NCBI RefSeq assembly: GCF_032854445.1 | Contig: NC_088305.1 | Coordinates: forward strand, 22,852,955-22,916,954 | Direction: 5' to 3' | Source of the DNA: Liolophura sinensis | Taxonomy: Eukaryota > Mollusca > Polyplacophora > Chitonida > Chitonidae | DNA: 64,000 bases | Shown: positions 24,406-35,807 of the stretch, one piece after another | Layout: every line of letters begins with the position of its first letter | How positions within the stretch are numbered: the stretch's first letter is position 1 | The notes under the pieces: model-generated | The model's input: the letters and a program-made list of their open reading frames with translations, nothing else | The model's database searches: none | Told to the model about the DNA's origin: nothing | Position numbers and translations under genes: made by a program

Positions 24406-25704
24406 TGCCCCTCACTGGATGGAGGGGAAAGTGTTAATTAATGGTCAGGTATAACAGACAGGACTTCTTTTGTTGGAACTTCAAATACACTTCTTGTCAG
24501 TTTGTTGTATGTTTCCTCTTTGTCCATATCCTGGAATCAACAACTTAGCGTTGCCTTAAATACCCAAGGCTGCAACCAATTGACCATTGTAATTAATGAC
24601 GGTATTAGTTCCCTATACCGAATCATCGCTACTGAATAAATAGAAGTTGTATTCGTTTTTTGATAATTGTATAAATGTGAGTAAAAAAAACAAAAAAAAA
24701 AAAGGCTGAAAGTGTTGTGATCGCTCTTAATTTCTGAAAAATATACCTTTTCGATGATATTAACAAATTTCTGATAACATACATATAATCTGTGACAAAT
24801 TTTAAGCAGAAAGAGAAAAAATAATATTTTTCTCCTAAGTGTTTAAAACAAGTTTTTAATGGTTATATTGGGCGTAATCGAAAAAATCCAAAAGGATTTA
24901 TGTGTAATTACAACACATCTTGCCAATAATGCCATTGGATCTCGCCTAGCAAAAAGGGTACAGTGTGCCACCACAGACTTGCACCAACTGTTGAAAAACT
25001 GTGATTAGATGTTACAGCGGAACGGAAGACAAGAATATCTGCATGGAACTGGTCATGACATCCGTTTATAGCCGCTCCAGCTGGAAAGCTTGAATACATG
25101 TATATATGCGCCTTATTTCGTGATAGTGCATGTATCGTTTCTTTTTTACATTTCTTGGGAGCAAATTTTCAACAAAGTAATACGTTTGCTTGCTTTCTTT
25201 GAAATTGTTTTTCTTTCGCTTTCAATATTACAGTATAGGCCATTTTTATATTCTAAAAGGCTAATTTATATTATAGAAAAAAATAATGTAAGATGATTTT
25301 TCTTAAATAAAATAATTTATGATTCTGTCATAAAAGAAAGACATCCAAAATTCAGCTAAGCTGGAGTAGCTATTACACATAGGTAGGTGTTTATCACAGG
25401 TGTAATAAAAAGATACTCTGAAAAAAACGAATAAACATTGTCAATATTGATGCTAAATTTACCTATACCGACTCTGTTTAGTCATTAATTTATTTATCAA
25501 GTTTAGACATCATCATATATCTCTCTAAAACAATTTTGGATGGACTTGATTATGGATGTCGGCGTTTTGTCCATTTTTTATGTAGTGGGTGGTTTTTTGG
25601 GCCTAGGGTATTTTGTCACTTATCCCAGTCACAGTAAAACCTTTAGGTTGGGGACGGGACGGGAATGAAAACCATCAATACAAGAAAACCCGGAACAGCA
25701 GTAC
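24406..25704. other. Non-coding stretch, nothing recognised
   Basis: AT-rich sequence with short open frames only, none with motif or repeat support. Confidence 0.35.
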
Positions 25705-26300
25705 CCAGGTATCTAAGCTTTCGAAACATACTGTATTACTGTTATTAACCATCAATTTCAGTACTTTAATCCTACCCGGAACGAAGTCGACCGTGGTGAA
25801 ATGCGATCATGGTCGCCGAGGCTGGCATCGGCAAGGGAGATAAGTGGTGTGACGGTCACTAGTGTACGTTTCGATTAGCCCACACATCCACAAAGCATGT
25901 GGCCTGAGATCCCCATTAATTTTCCATCAGCGACAATGTGGCCAATAAGCTCTGGTGCATACCTGGCCCAGCATGTGAGAAACAAGCCATAAAAATCTTG
26001 ACATAGGTTGACCGTCAAAATCTGGACCTTTCCTTGCCGGCAGCTGGGAGGCTTGCCTAGCAACGCCAAGGGGCAGCCTTATCAGCATCTCATACCTTGT
26101 GTCCTCTCACCCAGAATTTCAAACTTTCATCAATAAAGCTCATACCTCCTCAAAGTTTAGACAGTTTCCAGCATATTAATACCAAGCATGCACCTGTACA
26201 CCAAAAATGGACGCCTGGGAGCAAAAAAATACTTTATACCCTAAAAGTCACAGAACTACCGATAAACGGAAGTTGTAATGGGGACCGTGTCCATGTACTG
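25705..26300. repeat. Modules A and B side by side (third locus)
   Basis: 25705-25875 matches module A (14265-14445), with 'gtgaaatgcgatcatggtcg' against 'ctgaaatgcgatcacggtca'. 25893-26300 matches module B (18020-18478). Here the two are adjacent, whereas in the 10-24 kb region they are kilobases apart. This arrangement may be closer to the source element. Confidence 0.7.
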
Positions 26301-27121
26301 CGCCGAAATACAACTGAAGTTAGAGAATGCATTATTTTTATCAATAGTTAAGGAAAATGAGGAAAAGAAGGTTTTTATACAAGATGTTTATATATTTTTA
26401 AAAATCGGTAAAACATAATAAAAATTTATTATAGCCATTTTCATCAAAGAATTTTTTATAAAAATTTTTTTCAAAATACATTTTTATGTTTGCTGAACGT
26501 GTCCCAAATTGTGGGTGTGGCAGCCAACTATTCTGTAAATGTTTACCATAAAAATGTGTCCCATGTAATTACAATCCTGTCTGCATACAAGACAACCACA
26601 CGGTTCTCCAGTGTCAACAAGAAGTCTGTAATCCCAGAAAGGCTGTCCAAATCTGTATTTTTACTGTCTTTATCCATGCACGAAAAGATAGTGAAAGAAG
26701 ATTCTACTGGCCATAAAAAATTGAAATGTCACTTTCTTTGCTATTCCTCCCCATTACGCGAATGGGTTTTAAAATCCAGTAACAAATCAAGAGGGACTCT
26801 CTCTGTAGCTAGTCACATCTATGTATTGCTTTTGTCTTTTTGCCTGTAAAGATAAGGTGAAATGATAGCACAAATACAATTAAGTAAAGTAAATAAGATA
26901 CGTTATATTGAATGTAAAGTAAAATATTGTTATAATACTTGCAATATGTATTTCAGGCGGGGATCTGTCATACCCAATCAAACACCCCCATCCCGTCCCC
27001 CATGCCACCCATCATCCAAAACCTCTCTCAAAGACTATTTGGATTTTCTTTTTTTTTGCAGATGTTACCAGACAAAGCTGTTAATCCTCCGCTGATGTGT
27101 TTAACCTCTGTTTGTTTGCAG
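26301..27121. other. Non-coding, including the presumed intron upstream of gene A
   Basis: A 119-codon open frame (26490-26849) has no recognisable motif. The sequence just before 27122 shows a pyrimidine-rich tract and the 3' splice site 'ctgtttgtttgcag'. An in-frame ATG at 26939 exists, but the text between it and the splice site has no counterpart in the other gene copies, so I take it as intronic. Confidence 0.5.
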
Positions 27122-28042
27122 GTCAAACGATTGATGTTCGTTTTCCTACTGGTAGATGTGATCTTTTTGAGATTTTACATCTCACAGGTTTCCTCAAGGC
27201 CACATTTGTCCGTTACGACTCGCCGCTCGCTTGTATTCCTGGAGCGCCCTCTACCGGTCAGTCAGGAAACAAATGCCAAGAAGCCCTATCTTGATGTGGT
27301 GTGTGTATTTCCCCTCATGGACACGGTTGAGTGGTCCAAGGCCAGGTACTCCCACGTGAACGGCACCGAGCTGATAAATCGGGAGAAGGAGTATATTGTC
27401 AGTCTAAAAAGAAACCTAAACCACTCATCCGTATTGTCCGTCCATTTGTTCAGCCACAAACCAGAACAGTTGTACGAGAAACTCACAGTACAGTATGGCG
27501 TCGACATGAAAAAGGTGGTCTTCTACAACTCCACGGAGAATCCAACCTACCAAGAAATGTTTGGTTACGTGTCTCGCTTTTTACAAGGACGTTTCATTAT
27601 GATTCTCAACGCGGACAACTATATGGGAGACGGTTTTGTGGACTTGGATTTGGACTATCTGAGAAAGAATAAGGTGATGTACTCCTTGACACGGAGATTT
27701 CCTGTCCCGATGCCAACCGGATGTCGGGTAACTAACAAGGCGCACTGTGAACAGAACAGTGCCTATCTTGGTTCTCATGACTCGTTCCTGTTCTTTGTCG
27801 CCTCACAACTCCCGGGGAACTTCCTAGCTGAACTCAATTATCCAAGTCATGTTTACGGATCAGAAAACATAGCCATTTGGGCTTTCAAGCATATCCTTAA
27901 ATTTTCTGTGTTGAATCCTTGCAAGAAGGTGCACATTCATCACCTCCACTGCACTGCCATCAGCGCCAAAGGACGGATAAGGCTAAATGTTAGAGGGAGA
28001 TATGGCACTGCAAAGATTACCGACAATATTTATGTCCCCTGA
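27122..28042 (+). CDS. Gene A: type II membrane glycosyltransferase-like protein (main coding exon)
   Basis: This exon gives 306 codons after the acceptor 'tttgtttgcag'. Copies B, C and D have the same acceptor position and phase, so the start codon must lie in an unseen upstream exon. A hydrophobic signal-anchor (residues about 5-22, LMFVFLLVDVIFLRFYI) is followed by a short stem and a lumenal domain. That domain has a conserved LDVVCVFPLMDTVEWSKARY opening, an NADNY site in place of a DxD metal-binding motif, a YSLTRRF strand, a GSHDSFLFFV block, a GSENIAIWAF block and an NPCKKVHIHHLH block. This block order resembles a nucleotide-sugar transferase fold family I know only as uncharacterised proteins; Golgi location and a sugar donor are inferences. 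It ends right after DNIYVP and so lacks the basic C-terminal tail of B and D. Orientation is opposite to B-E. Confidence 0.8.
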   Translation, partial: VKRLMFVFLLVDVIFLRFYISQVSSRPHLSVTTRRSLVFLERPLPVSQETNAKKPYLDVVCVFPLMDTVEWSKARYSHVNGTELINREKEYIVSLKRNLNHSSVLSVHLFSHKPEQLYEKLTVQYGVDMKKVVFYNSTENPTYQEMFGYVSRFLQGRFIMILNADNYMGDGFVDLDLDYLRKNKVMYSLTRRFPVPMPTGCRVTNKAHCEQNSAYLGSHDSFLFFVASQLPGNFLAELNYPSHVYGSENIAIWAFKHILKFSVLNPCKKVHIHHLHCTAISAKGRIRLNVRGRYGTAKITDNIYVP

Positions 28043-28247
28043 GCCAGTGTCACCAAAAGTAACAGTAAGCAGACTTTACTTGAAGGTGATTGTTATGAAG
28101 ATTAATTATTCCACAACCGTTTTACTGTGTCCACGGTAGTATATAGGCACTGTGACATTATGCACGTTTTGGAATGAACACTTGGGCTATAAGTGTTATT
28201 AGTATAACAGATATAGTCGATGGATGTAACACACAAACTATAATACC

Positions 28248-28720
28248 TGTAGACGGTCATATCGGCAATCATAATACTGTATCACATTGCGCCACTTAAA
28301 GTAATCAGATGTTTTTATTTAAAATACAAAATTATCTATTTATATTTTCTTTAAACAAGACCTAATGGAAAAAATGGATACCTTATCATTACATACAAAT
28401 CATTCATACTAATCATCTGTAGACGGTCATATCGGCAATCATAATACTGTATCACATTGCGCCACATAAAGTAATCAGATGTTTTTATTTAAAATACAAA
28501 ATTATCTATTTATATTTTCTTTAAACAAGACCTAATGGAAAAAATGGATACCTTATCATTACATACAAATCATTTCCTATTCGTCTGTTGTAATTCATTT
28601 TAGCGATAAAAGGGAGATAATCCACTACAAAAGTATCTATTTATACTTTCTTTAAACAGGCCTTAATGGAAGAAAGAATACCTTATTATTACATACAAAG
28701 CAGTTTCTATCTATCTGTAG
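28248..28720. repeat. 170-bp tandem repeat downstream of gene A
   Basis: 'ctgtagacggtcatatcggc' starts at about 28248 and again at 28418, with near-identical sequence between. A third, clearly diverged partial unit follows from about 28575 to 28715. It lies about 200 bp after the stop codon of gene A and may be in its 3' untranslated region. Confidence 0.9.
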
Positions 28721-29420
28721 GAATTTATTTTAACAATATAATGGCGATAATCCACTTAAGATGCTCCTAAAATACTTCCCGCTTATTTACGTTGTAAGAT
28801 TAAATGCCAGAGGCCATAAGTGATGTATTTGTATACAAATATGTATGGAAAGGTGAGTAGGCCTATCTGTGTGTGAACCAAACATACATATACGTAAAAA
28901 CAGCATATACACTCTACACTGGTACATAATTATATGTAGAAATATATGCTGTATTTGATTTATTTGTTTGATTGATGTTTTACGCTTTACTCAAGATTAT
29001 TATACGCTGTAATATATTTGTGTGATCATGTATAGAACTACTCCATATGTACACCCGTACATCTAAAAGTGGATTATTTGTGTACATTTGTAAATATAAT
29101 AGTTGTGCTGAACAAACTAATCATAATATGACTGTACGATTTATATACGGCATGACATCTGCTGTGAGTGATATTTGTTTGTTCATATATTTACTTATAT
29201 GAGAATTAACGTAATATATAAGTGCACATGAGTCTGAGCTCGTGTGTAGTCTTGGGGAAAAACCGATCTCTCCAATTTCGCAGCGGCAATGTATATATAC
29301 ATGTATGTTATATTTGTATTCTGTAATACATCGTACTATATACTGTTTTGTGTATTTATGCAGTACATATCTCTTGCATTAAAAATCTTTTTGTGCCTGT
29401 ATACACCATATGATAATATA
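28721..29420. other. Spacer with a SINE2 tail remnant
   Basis: Near 28960-29000 'tttgattgatgttttacgct' and 'ttactcaaga' mark a short minus-strand SINE2 tail. Nothing else is recognised. Confidence 0.45.
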
Positions 29421-31068
29421 CACTGTTGACCATAAAGTTGGAATAAAATATTTTAGCCACAATCCCAGAAGTTTAATATTATTTTTCGCCTCAAAAAAAA
29501 TATAAGCCGACACGAATTGATGCATAATCTCTCTCTACTACGTGTACAAAAATGTTTTATTCTATGCTAATATGAGAATTACATAAGAGGCTCTGATGGT
29601 AGTGATAAAAAGCCCTGTGCCTGGTGCTTCTCCAGTGATCTTCATTCAGAGAGAGGTCAAATTACCTCGCGCATAACGGAGTTCTCGGTTTCGCATGGAA
29701 CAAAAAGTAGTGTAGCGGGGATTCCGGCTATGCCTCGTGCTACTCCAATGCCAATACGCCGGAGAGTGATTGCCCTCCATCAAGAAGGCTACAAACAGTC
29801 CGATGTTGCCGATTTTGTAGGCATATCGCAAAGTACAGTCAGCAAAATTATCAGACGTCATCGAGACGTGGGTCATTTGCGGCCACGTCAAACTCCAGGA
29901 CGACCACGACTGACTACGAGACGGGATGACCGCCGACTGCTCAATCTCTCTCGCACAGACCGGAAAATGTCTGCGAACCATCTTCGCCGTTTGTGGCGGA
30001 GGCATTACGGAATCAATTTTTCCCGAACAACGGTGAATCGCAGATTACTTCAGCATGGTTATCGAGCAAGACGTATGACCAAATGTCCCCGCCTAACCGC
30101 CCAACATAGAGTCCAAAGGCTTCGCTGGGCTAGGGAGCACAGACAGTTGCAGTTAGGGCATTGGCGACATGTGCTCTTCACGGATGAGAGTCGCTTCTTC
30201 CTGAAACCTGTGGACGGAAGGCAAAGGGTTCGTCGTTTGCGAGGAGAAAGCCTTCGAGATAACTGTGTGCAGGAAAACAATCAAGGGGGTGGCGGTTCAG
30301 TAATGGTTTGGGCCGGTATTCACTATGGTGGAAAAACGCCGTTGGTGGTGCCCGACGAAAACGTCAACGCCGTCGTGTACATTGATATCCTTGAAAACCA
30401 TTGCCTTCCATACGCACGAAGGGTTTATGGAGACAATTTTTGTTTGCAAGACGACAACGCTACACCACACAGGGCCGCTGCAACACGAGAATTTCTTCGG
30501 ACACAAGGGGTGGAGCAGTTACCGTGGCCATCGTGTTCCCCTGATATGAACCCAATAGAACATGCCTGAGACAAGTTAGGGCGAGCCATCAATGCACGTG
30601 ACAATATTGCTGAAAATCTGCAAGAACTGGCACAGGCTCTGATCAATGAGTGGAACGTTCTGCCCATTGAATTCATTAACAATCTGGTCGACGGCATGCA
30701 ACGACGTCTTGACGCATTGATTCGTGTCAGGGGTGGTCATACGAGATATTAATGACTGTTTCTCTTACAAACTGTATTGTCTGTAACTTATAATACGAAG
30801 GGAACAAATACGTTTATGTTTGTGATATGGAGACATTGCAGTAAAGCCTTCAATCCTTTCGTCTTGAAATGCCAGTTTTTGTTTTTACGCCGTTCTACAG
30901 CCTATAATCGGTCCATTAAAGATTACAATAGGCTGATATGTGTAGAAAAGACCAACATTTGGTGTTATGCTGATATCTACGCCATAATCAAGCATTCAAT
31001 ACCGCGTACAATTAGAATAACTCCGAATTCAGTCGTCGAATTAATTTATTCCAACTTTATGGTCAACA

Positions 31069-31071
<3 letters not shown>
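29421..31071 (+). mobile_element. Tc1-type DNA transposon, about 1.65 kb
   Basis: Perfect 27-bp terminal inverted repeats bound the element: 29421-29447, starting 'cactgttgaccataaagttg', and its reverse complement at 31045-31071. A TA precedes the left end (29419-29420). The right end runs through 'tc' into a (TA)n tract. The single gene inside has the length and motifs of a Tc1 transposase. The total length fits the family. The 27-bp ends are identical, so the insertion is not old. Confidence 0.92.
29730..30752 (+). pseudogene. Tc1-type DD34E transposase with one in-frame stop
   Basis: Start ATG at 29730, premature TGA at 30567-30569, then the same frame stays open for 60 further codons to TAA at 30750-30752, about 340 codons in all, the normal length for Tc1 transposases. 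The N-terminal half has two helix-turn-helix regions (residues about 8-45 and 75-115) with a GRPR motif at 57-60 between them. The catalytic residues are D152 (TDESRF), D242 (DDNATPH) and E277 (NPIE), with 34 residues between the last two, hence DD34E. Family members usually have Trp after NPIEHx; here that codon reads TGA, so one G-to-A change can explain the break. All three catalytic residues lie before the stop, but the C-terminal segment is lost, so the protein is probably inactive. It would bind the terminal repeats and cut and paste at TA. Confidence 0.92.
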
Positions 31072-31150
<79 letters not shown>

Positions 31151-31163
31151 TGTTGACCATAAA
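31056..31163. repeat. Palindrome: transposon end - (TA)n - inverted transposon end
   Basis: 'tttatggtcaacagtgtcta' (31056-31075) is followed by about 65 bp of TA and then by its exact reverse complement ending at 31163. The left half is the right end of the Tc1-type element; the right half is an extra, outward copy of the same terminal sequence cut off after 16 bp of the repeat proper. Confidence 0.9.
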
Positions 31164-31763
31164 ATATATATATATATAAACTGGCTGACATAAGACCTCT
31201 GTATAACATTGCCTGGTTTATATCCTCAGGCGAATAGGTCTAATACTGGTGAGCCCGGTGCCAGTACACTGGGACTCTTGAGTTGGCCGTTGTCTAATGG
31301 CTACAGGTGCTCGTTTTTCAACCGCTAGGATACACGAGTTCCACGCGGATTCAAATACGCCTTTGGAGGGACTAGAGACAACATGTTCATCATGTTGAAT
31401 GAGATCGCCACATTGGATAGTATAAACAGTTGCAATCAAAGCACAACTGCAAAAAGCTAATAGACAAGCAGTCTAACATTGACAAAACACAATACAAATT
31501 GTTTGGGTACATGTACAATGTATCTATTTTTTTAGTGCAGCTACCATGCTTGTGTTTTCTGCAGCTATCATACTTTGTTTTTACAATATGTACTTTATAA
31601 TATACCATATACTGTTATGATTTAGATGTCTCTCCACATAACACGTGTACACACAATACCAATGTCTTCTCTACACTTCTCTTTACCTCTTGTATATAAT
31701 CAGTATTTTTTGATTGTATCTTCACATGTTTGATAACGATGTTAGAATATACATCGATTGAGG
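31164..31763. other. Spacer, nothing recognised
   Basis: Short open frames only. No repeat-family or RNA match that I can support. Confidence 0.35.
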
Positions 31764-32214
31764 GAGTGAGTTCTTCGGGTTTAACGTCGTGCTTAACGAT
31801 TTTTCAGTCATATGGCGACGAAGGAATCCTTAATTTACATGTAATATCCCTCTTTGTTGCAGGACAGATTTCCACCGCTCTTTTATCTAGTGCAGCTTCG
31901 CTGAGACGCCTTACCGAAGGGAAGTAAGCTGCCCCGCCCGAGCCATTATACTGATACAGGTCCACCAGTCGTTGCATTATCCCCTTCATGCTGAACGCCA
32001 AACGAGGAAGTTACAACTTCCCCTTTTAAGGTCTTAGGTGTTTGATTTCTTTGTTTGTTTGATTGGTGTTTTACGCCGTACTCAAGAATATTTCACTTAT
32101 ACTACGGCGGCCAGCATTATGGTGGGTGGAAACCGGGCAGAGCCCGGGGGAAACCCACGGCCAATGTCTTAGGGGTGACTCGACCCAGAAATGACCCCGG
32201 ATCTACCGCTCCCG
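31764..32214 (-). mobile_element. SINE1 (minus strand), split by a nested SINE2
   Basis: From the left: 'gagtgag' tail, 'gtttaacgtcg', 'gtcatatggcgacgaaggaa', then the conserved body ('cgcccgagccattatactga', 'gaggaagttacaactt') to 'gtcttaggtgt' at 32041. After the inserted element it resumes at 32166 ('gtcttaggggtgactcg') and runs into a truncated tRNA-like head ending near 32214. It matches the full copy at 61273-61608 and keeps a 26-bp segment near the tail that the other copy has lost. Confidence 0.88.
32042..32165 (-). mobile_element. SINE2 tail copy inserted into SINE1
   Basis: It consists of a (tttg)n tail, 'gattggtgttttacgccgta', the 'cagcattatggtgggtggaa' block and 'gcccgggggaaacccacggc'. 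It is flanked by an 11-bp target-site duplication, gtcttaggtgt (32031-32041) and gtcttaggggt (32166-32176, one mismatch), inside SINE1. Confidence 0.9.
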
Positions 32215-32704
32215 TGATGTACATCGAAACGTCGGTAAAAATACATCAGGGGCTGTTATCCATGCGGAAACTTTATGATGTTACATTTATGTATTCCCCC
32301 CAGATTCTCACAGTGTCACGCGTTTACTGGTGAAAAGGTTAAGTTTAGTCGGAATGGTTAAAAAAAATAGAAAACTTTCTGACCAAGTGTAATTTGCGGT
32401 GTAATGAAGACGATACTTTTTTTTTAATAAATTAACGCAAATGTAACCGACATCCACTCGGACAGCATCAGAACTTCATACGCCGGCATTTTCGAATCGC
32501 GCTAGTCCTTTGCTAAGGTGAAATATAGGCGGCTCTCCCCAGAATTATGATCTACTTTTGTGTACAATAGTTCCTTGTAGTTCTTTCAGTTCATTGTTAA
32601 TACACAAATTAATGTTAAGACTCCCAAACACGTGGTCAATCTTTTTAATTATGTATATTTTTTAGGATTCAATCCAAACATTCAACAAGTTTACCTTTTA
32701 CCAG
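32215..32704. other. Spacer, nothing recognised
   Basis: No gene or repeat supported. Confidence 0.35.
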
Positions 32705-32775
32705 AGGCCTCCATGGCTCAAGTTGGTTAGTGCACTAGCCCATCGTAATGGCCTAGGAGCCTCTCACCTATGCGG
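32705..32775 (+). mobile_element. SINE2 head fragment
   Basis: 'ggcctccatggctcaagttg' and 'gcctctcacctatgcgg' match the tRNA-like head of SINE2. The body is missing. Confidence 0.8.
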
Positions 32776-32930
32776 TACATGTTTGTACATGTATTTTGCA
32801 CAAAGGCAGATAAATAAATTAATAAAGTAGAGAAGAATATCCTACCAATTCAACAGATGACTAAACTACAAGTCCACGTGTACACTGGAAAAGGTATAGC
32901 TGGACATTTCAGCCGGTATCAGGTCTTTAA

Positions 32931-33400
32931 ATACATGTTCTAAATTGTGTACAACTTGTAACAGATATCACTTCACTTCACATATGTTCTAAATTGTGTA
33001 CAACTTGTAACAGATATCACTTCACTTCACATATGTTCTAAATTGTGTACAACTTGTAACTGATATCACTTCACTTCACATATGTTCTAAGTTGAGTACA
33101 ACTTGTAACTGATATCACTTCACTCTTATACATGTTCTAATTTGTACACAAAATGTAACAGATATCACGTGACTTTATACATGTTTTAAATCGTGTACAA
33201 TTTGTAATAGATATCACGTCATTTTACACATGTTCTAAATCGTGTACAAATTGGAATACATATCACGTCATTTTAGACGTGTTCTAAATCGTGTATAATT
33301 AGTAATACATATCACGTTATTTTACACATGTTCTAAATTATGTACAACTTCCAACAGGCATTACGTCACTTTAAACATGTTCTAAGGTATGTACAACAAA
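32931..33400. repeat. 49-bp tandem repeat, about 9-10 units decaying rightwards
   Basis: The unit starts 'catatgttctaaattgtgta' and continues 'caacttgtaacagatatcac'. The first three units are almost identical; later ones diverge steadily. Related single or decayed units occur near 370-420 and 47190-47395. Confidence 0.9.
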
Positions 33401-33904
33401 TATCAGTTGTAACAAACAAACCTATCATTTTGGAACGTCAGGGATATTTGGTATAATATATTTTGGTTTTCAATAATAGCTCATTAACTTAAATACAAAA
33501 TATCCCTCGTATAGGTTTAGAGTTAGAACACGCTAATATTACACGTTTTGTAAGGAGAAAATGTAAATTGAAAATAATATAAAAATGTATACATTTATAA
33601 TCCTTTCACTTTGAGGTAAAGACTGGGAAAGTACATTTCTGCAAGACTTGTCTCTTTTTTATAATTACACACTTTCGTAAAAGACAAAAAATCAGTGCTG
33701 TGGTCATTGTTGTAGCTGTAATAATGGTAATAAAATCATGGAAATAAACATGTTCATTTGTTCATATCTTATTTGGTCTCTTACCTTACGTCAGAGTATG
33801 GGACCTGAGAACTGACCTTAAGTACACACAGCACTCAACATGAAATACACAAAATAACTTAACCGCACTGGCTTGCCATGAATTAGTTTCCCTGTCACAT
33901 AAGT
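33401..33904. other. AT-rich spacer
   Basis: Nothing recognised between two tandem arrays. Confidence 0.35.
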
Positions 33905-35560
33905 TTATCAACAAATCAGTTTTGACTTGCCATCACTTGTTTCCCATGTTACAGAAGTTTGTGAACACATCAGCACCGACTTGCCGTTACTTAATTCCAA
34001 TAGTGCACAAATATGTAAACACATCAACATGGACTTGCAGTCACTCAGTTCCCTTCGTACATAAGATTCAGAACACATCAGCACTGACTTGCAATCACTC
34101 AGTTCCCCTGTTACAGAAGTTTGTCAACACATCAGCACTGACTTGCAATCACTCAGTTCTCCTGTTACACAGGTTTGTCAACACATCAGCACTGACGTGC
34201 AATCACTCAGTTCCCCTGTTACACAGGTTTGTCAACACATCAGCACAGACTTGCAATCACTCAGTTCCCCGGTTACACAGGTTTGTCAACACATCAGCAC
34301 AGACTTGCAATCACTCAGTTCCCCGGTTACACAAGTTTGTCAACACATCAGCACTGACTTGCAATTACTCAGTTCCCCTGTTACACAGGTTTGTCAACAC
34401 ATCAGCACCGACTTGCAATTACTCAGTTCCACTGTTACAGAAGTTTGTCAACACATCAGCACTGACATGCAATTACTCAGTTCCCCTGTTACAGAAGTTT
34501 GTCAACACATCAGCACAGAGTTGCAATCACTCAGTTCCCCTGTTACAGAAGTTTGTCAACACATCAGCACAGACTTGCAATCACTCAGTTCTCCTGTTAC
34601 ACAAGTTTGTCAACACATCAGCACTGACCTGCAATCACTCAGTTCCACTGTTAGGGAAGTTTGTCAACACATCAGCACTGACATGCAATTACTCAGTTCC
34701 CCTGTTACAGAAGTTTGTCAACACATCAGCACAGAGTTGCAATCACTCAGTTCCCCTGTTACAGAAGTTTGTCAACACATCAGCACAGAGTTGCAATTAC
34801 TCAGTTCCCCTGTTACACAAATTTGTCAACACATCAGCACAGAGTTGCAATCACTCAGTTCCCCTGTTACAGAAGTTTGTCAACACATCAGCACTGACTT
34901 GCAATTACTCAGTTCCCCTGTTACAGAAGTTTGTCAACACATCAGCACAGAGTTGCAATCACTCAGTTCCCCTGTTACAGAAGTTTGTCAACACATCAGC
35001 ACAGAGTTGCAATTACTCAGTTCCCCTGTTACACAAGTTTGTCAACACATCAGCACAGAGTTGCAATCACTCAGTTCCCCTGTTACAGAAGTTTGTCAAC
35101 ACATCAGCACTGACCTGCAACCACTCAGTTCCCCTGTTACACAAGTTTGTCAACACATCAGCACAGACTTGCAATTACTCAGTTCCCCTGTTACACAAGT
35201 TTGTCAACACATCAGCACTGACTTGCAACCACTCAGTTCCACTGTTACACAGGTTTGTCAACACATCAGCACTGACTTGCAACCACTAAGATCCCCTCTT
35301 ACACAAGTTTGTCAACACATCAGCACTGACTTGCAATCACTCAGTTCTCCTGTTACACAAGTTTGTCAACACATCAGCACTGACGTGCAATCACTCAGTT
35401 CTCCTGTTACACAAGTTTGTCAACACATCCGCACTGACAGGCAATCCCTTAGTTTCCCTGTGACACAAGTTTGTCAACACATCTGCACTGACAGGCAATC
35501 CCTTAGTTTCCCTGTGACACAAGTTTGTAAATGCATCGGTACTGTCTTGTACTCACTTAT
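33905..35560. repeat. 54-bp minisatellite, about 30 units, with a 216-bp higher-order repeat
   Basis: The unit is gacttgcaatcactcagttc / ccctgttacacaggtttgtc / aacacatcagcact. Blocks 34679-34894 and 34895-35110 are near-identical sets of four units. Two plus-strand frames remain open for 455 codons (33922-35289) and 496 codons (34089-35579). One gives an 18-residue period with CNHSVPLL and VNTSA (two N-glycosylation sequons per unit), the other PVTQVCQHIST. Both are equally open, so openness reflects the 18-codon unit. No start context, splice site or flanking domain supports translation. Confidence 0.95.
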
Positions 35561-35807
35561 TTTTTCATTAGTCACATAAAATTGCAATTACATCATCATT
35601 GCACAATGATTTAATAATTCAGTTAAACATATTTACACGTCGTTATAAGCCTGAGTGGAACACCTCCATATATGGTTCTTTTGTTCGGATTCAATTCAGG
35701 GCCGACTATAGTTCCTGGAAAATTCTCTCCAGCAGATGTAGTTCAGACCATTAACGTTCAGAACTGTCTTGCTTTTTTGGCCTCTAATGAGGTGATTTAG
35801 CATCATT
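35561..35807. other. 3' flank of gene B
   Basis: Short AT-rich sequence between the minisatellite and the stop codon of gene B; nothing recognised. Confidence 0.35.

Noticed and set aside
26939-27121. N-terminal extension of gene A from the ATG at 26939
   Set aside because: It lies upstream of the conserved 3' splice site and has no counterpart in the other copies.
30059-30697. Minus-strand frames within the Tc1-type element
   Set aside because: Antisense shadows of the transposase frame.
33922-35579. 455- and 496-codon frames as genes
   Set aside because: Two overlapping frames are equally open because the unit is 18 codons long; nothing favours either.
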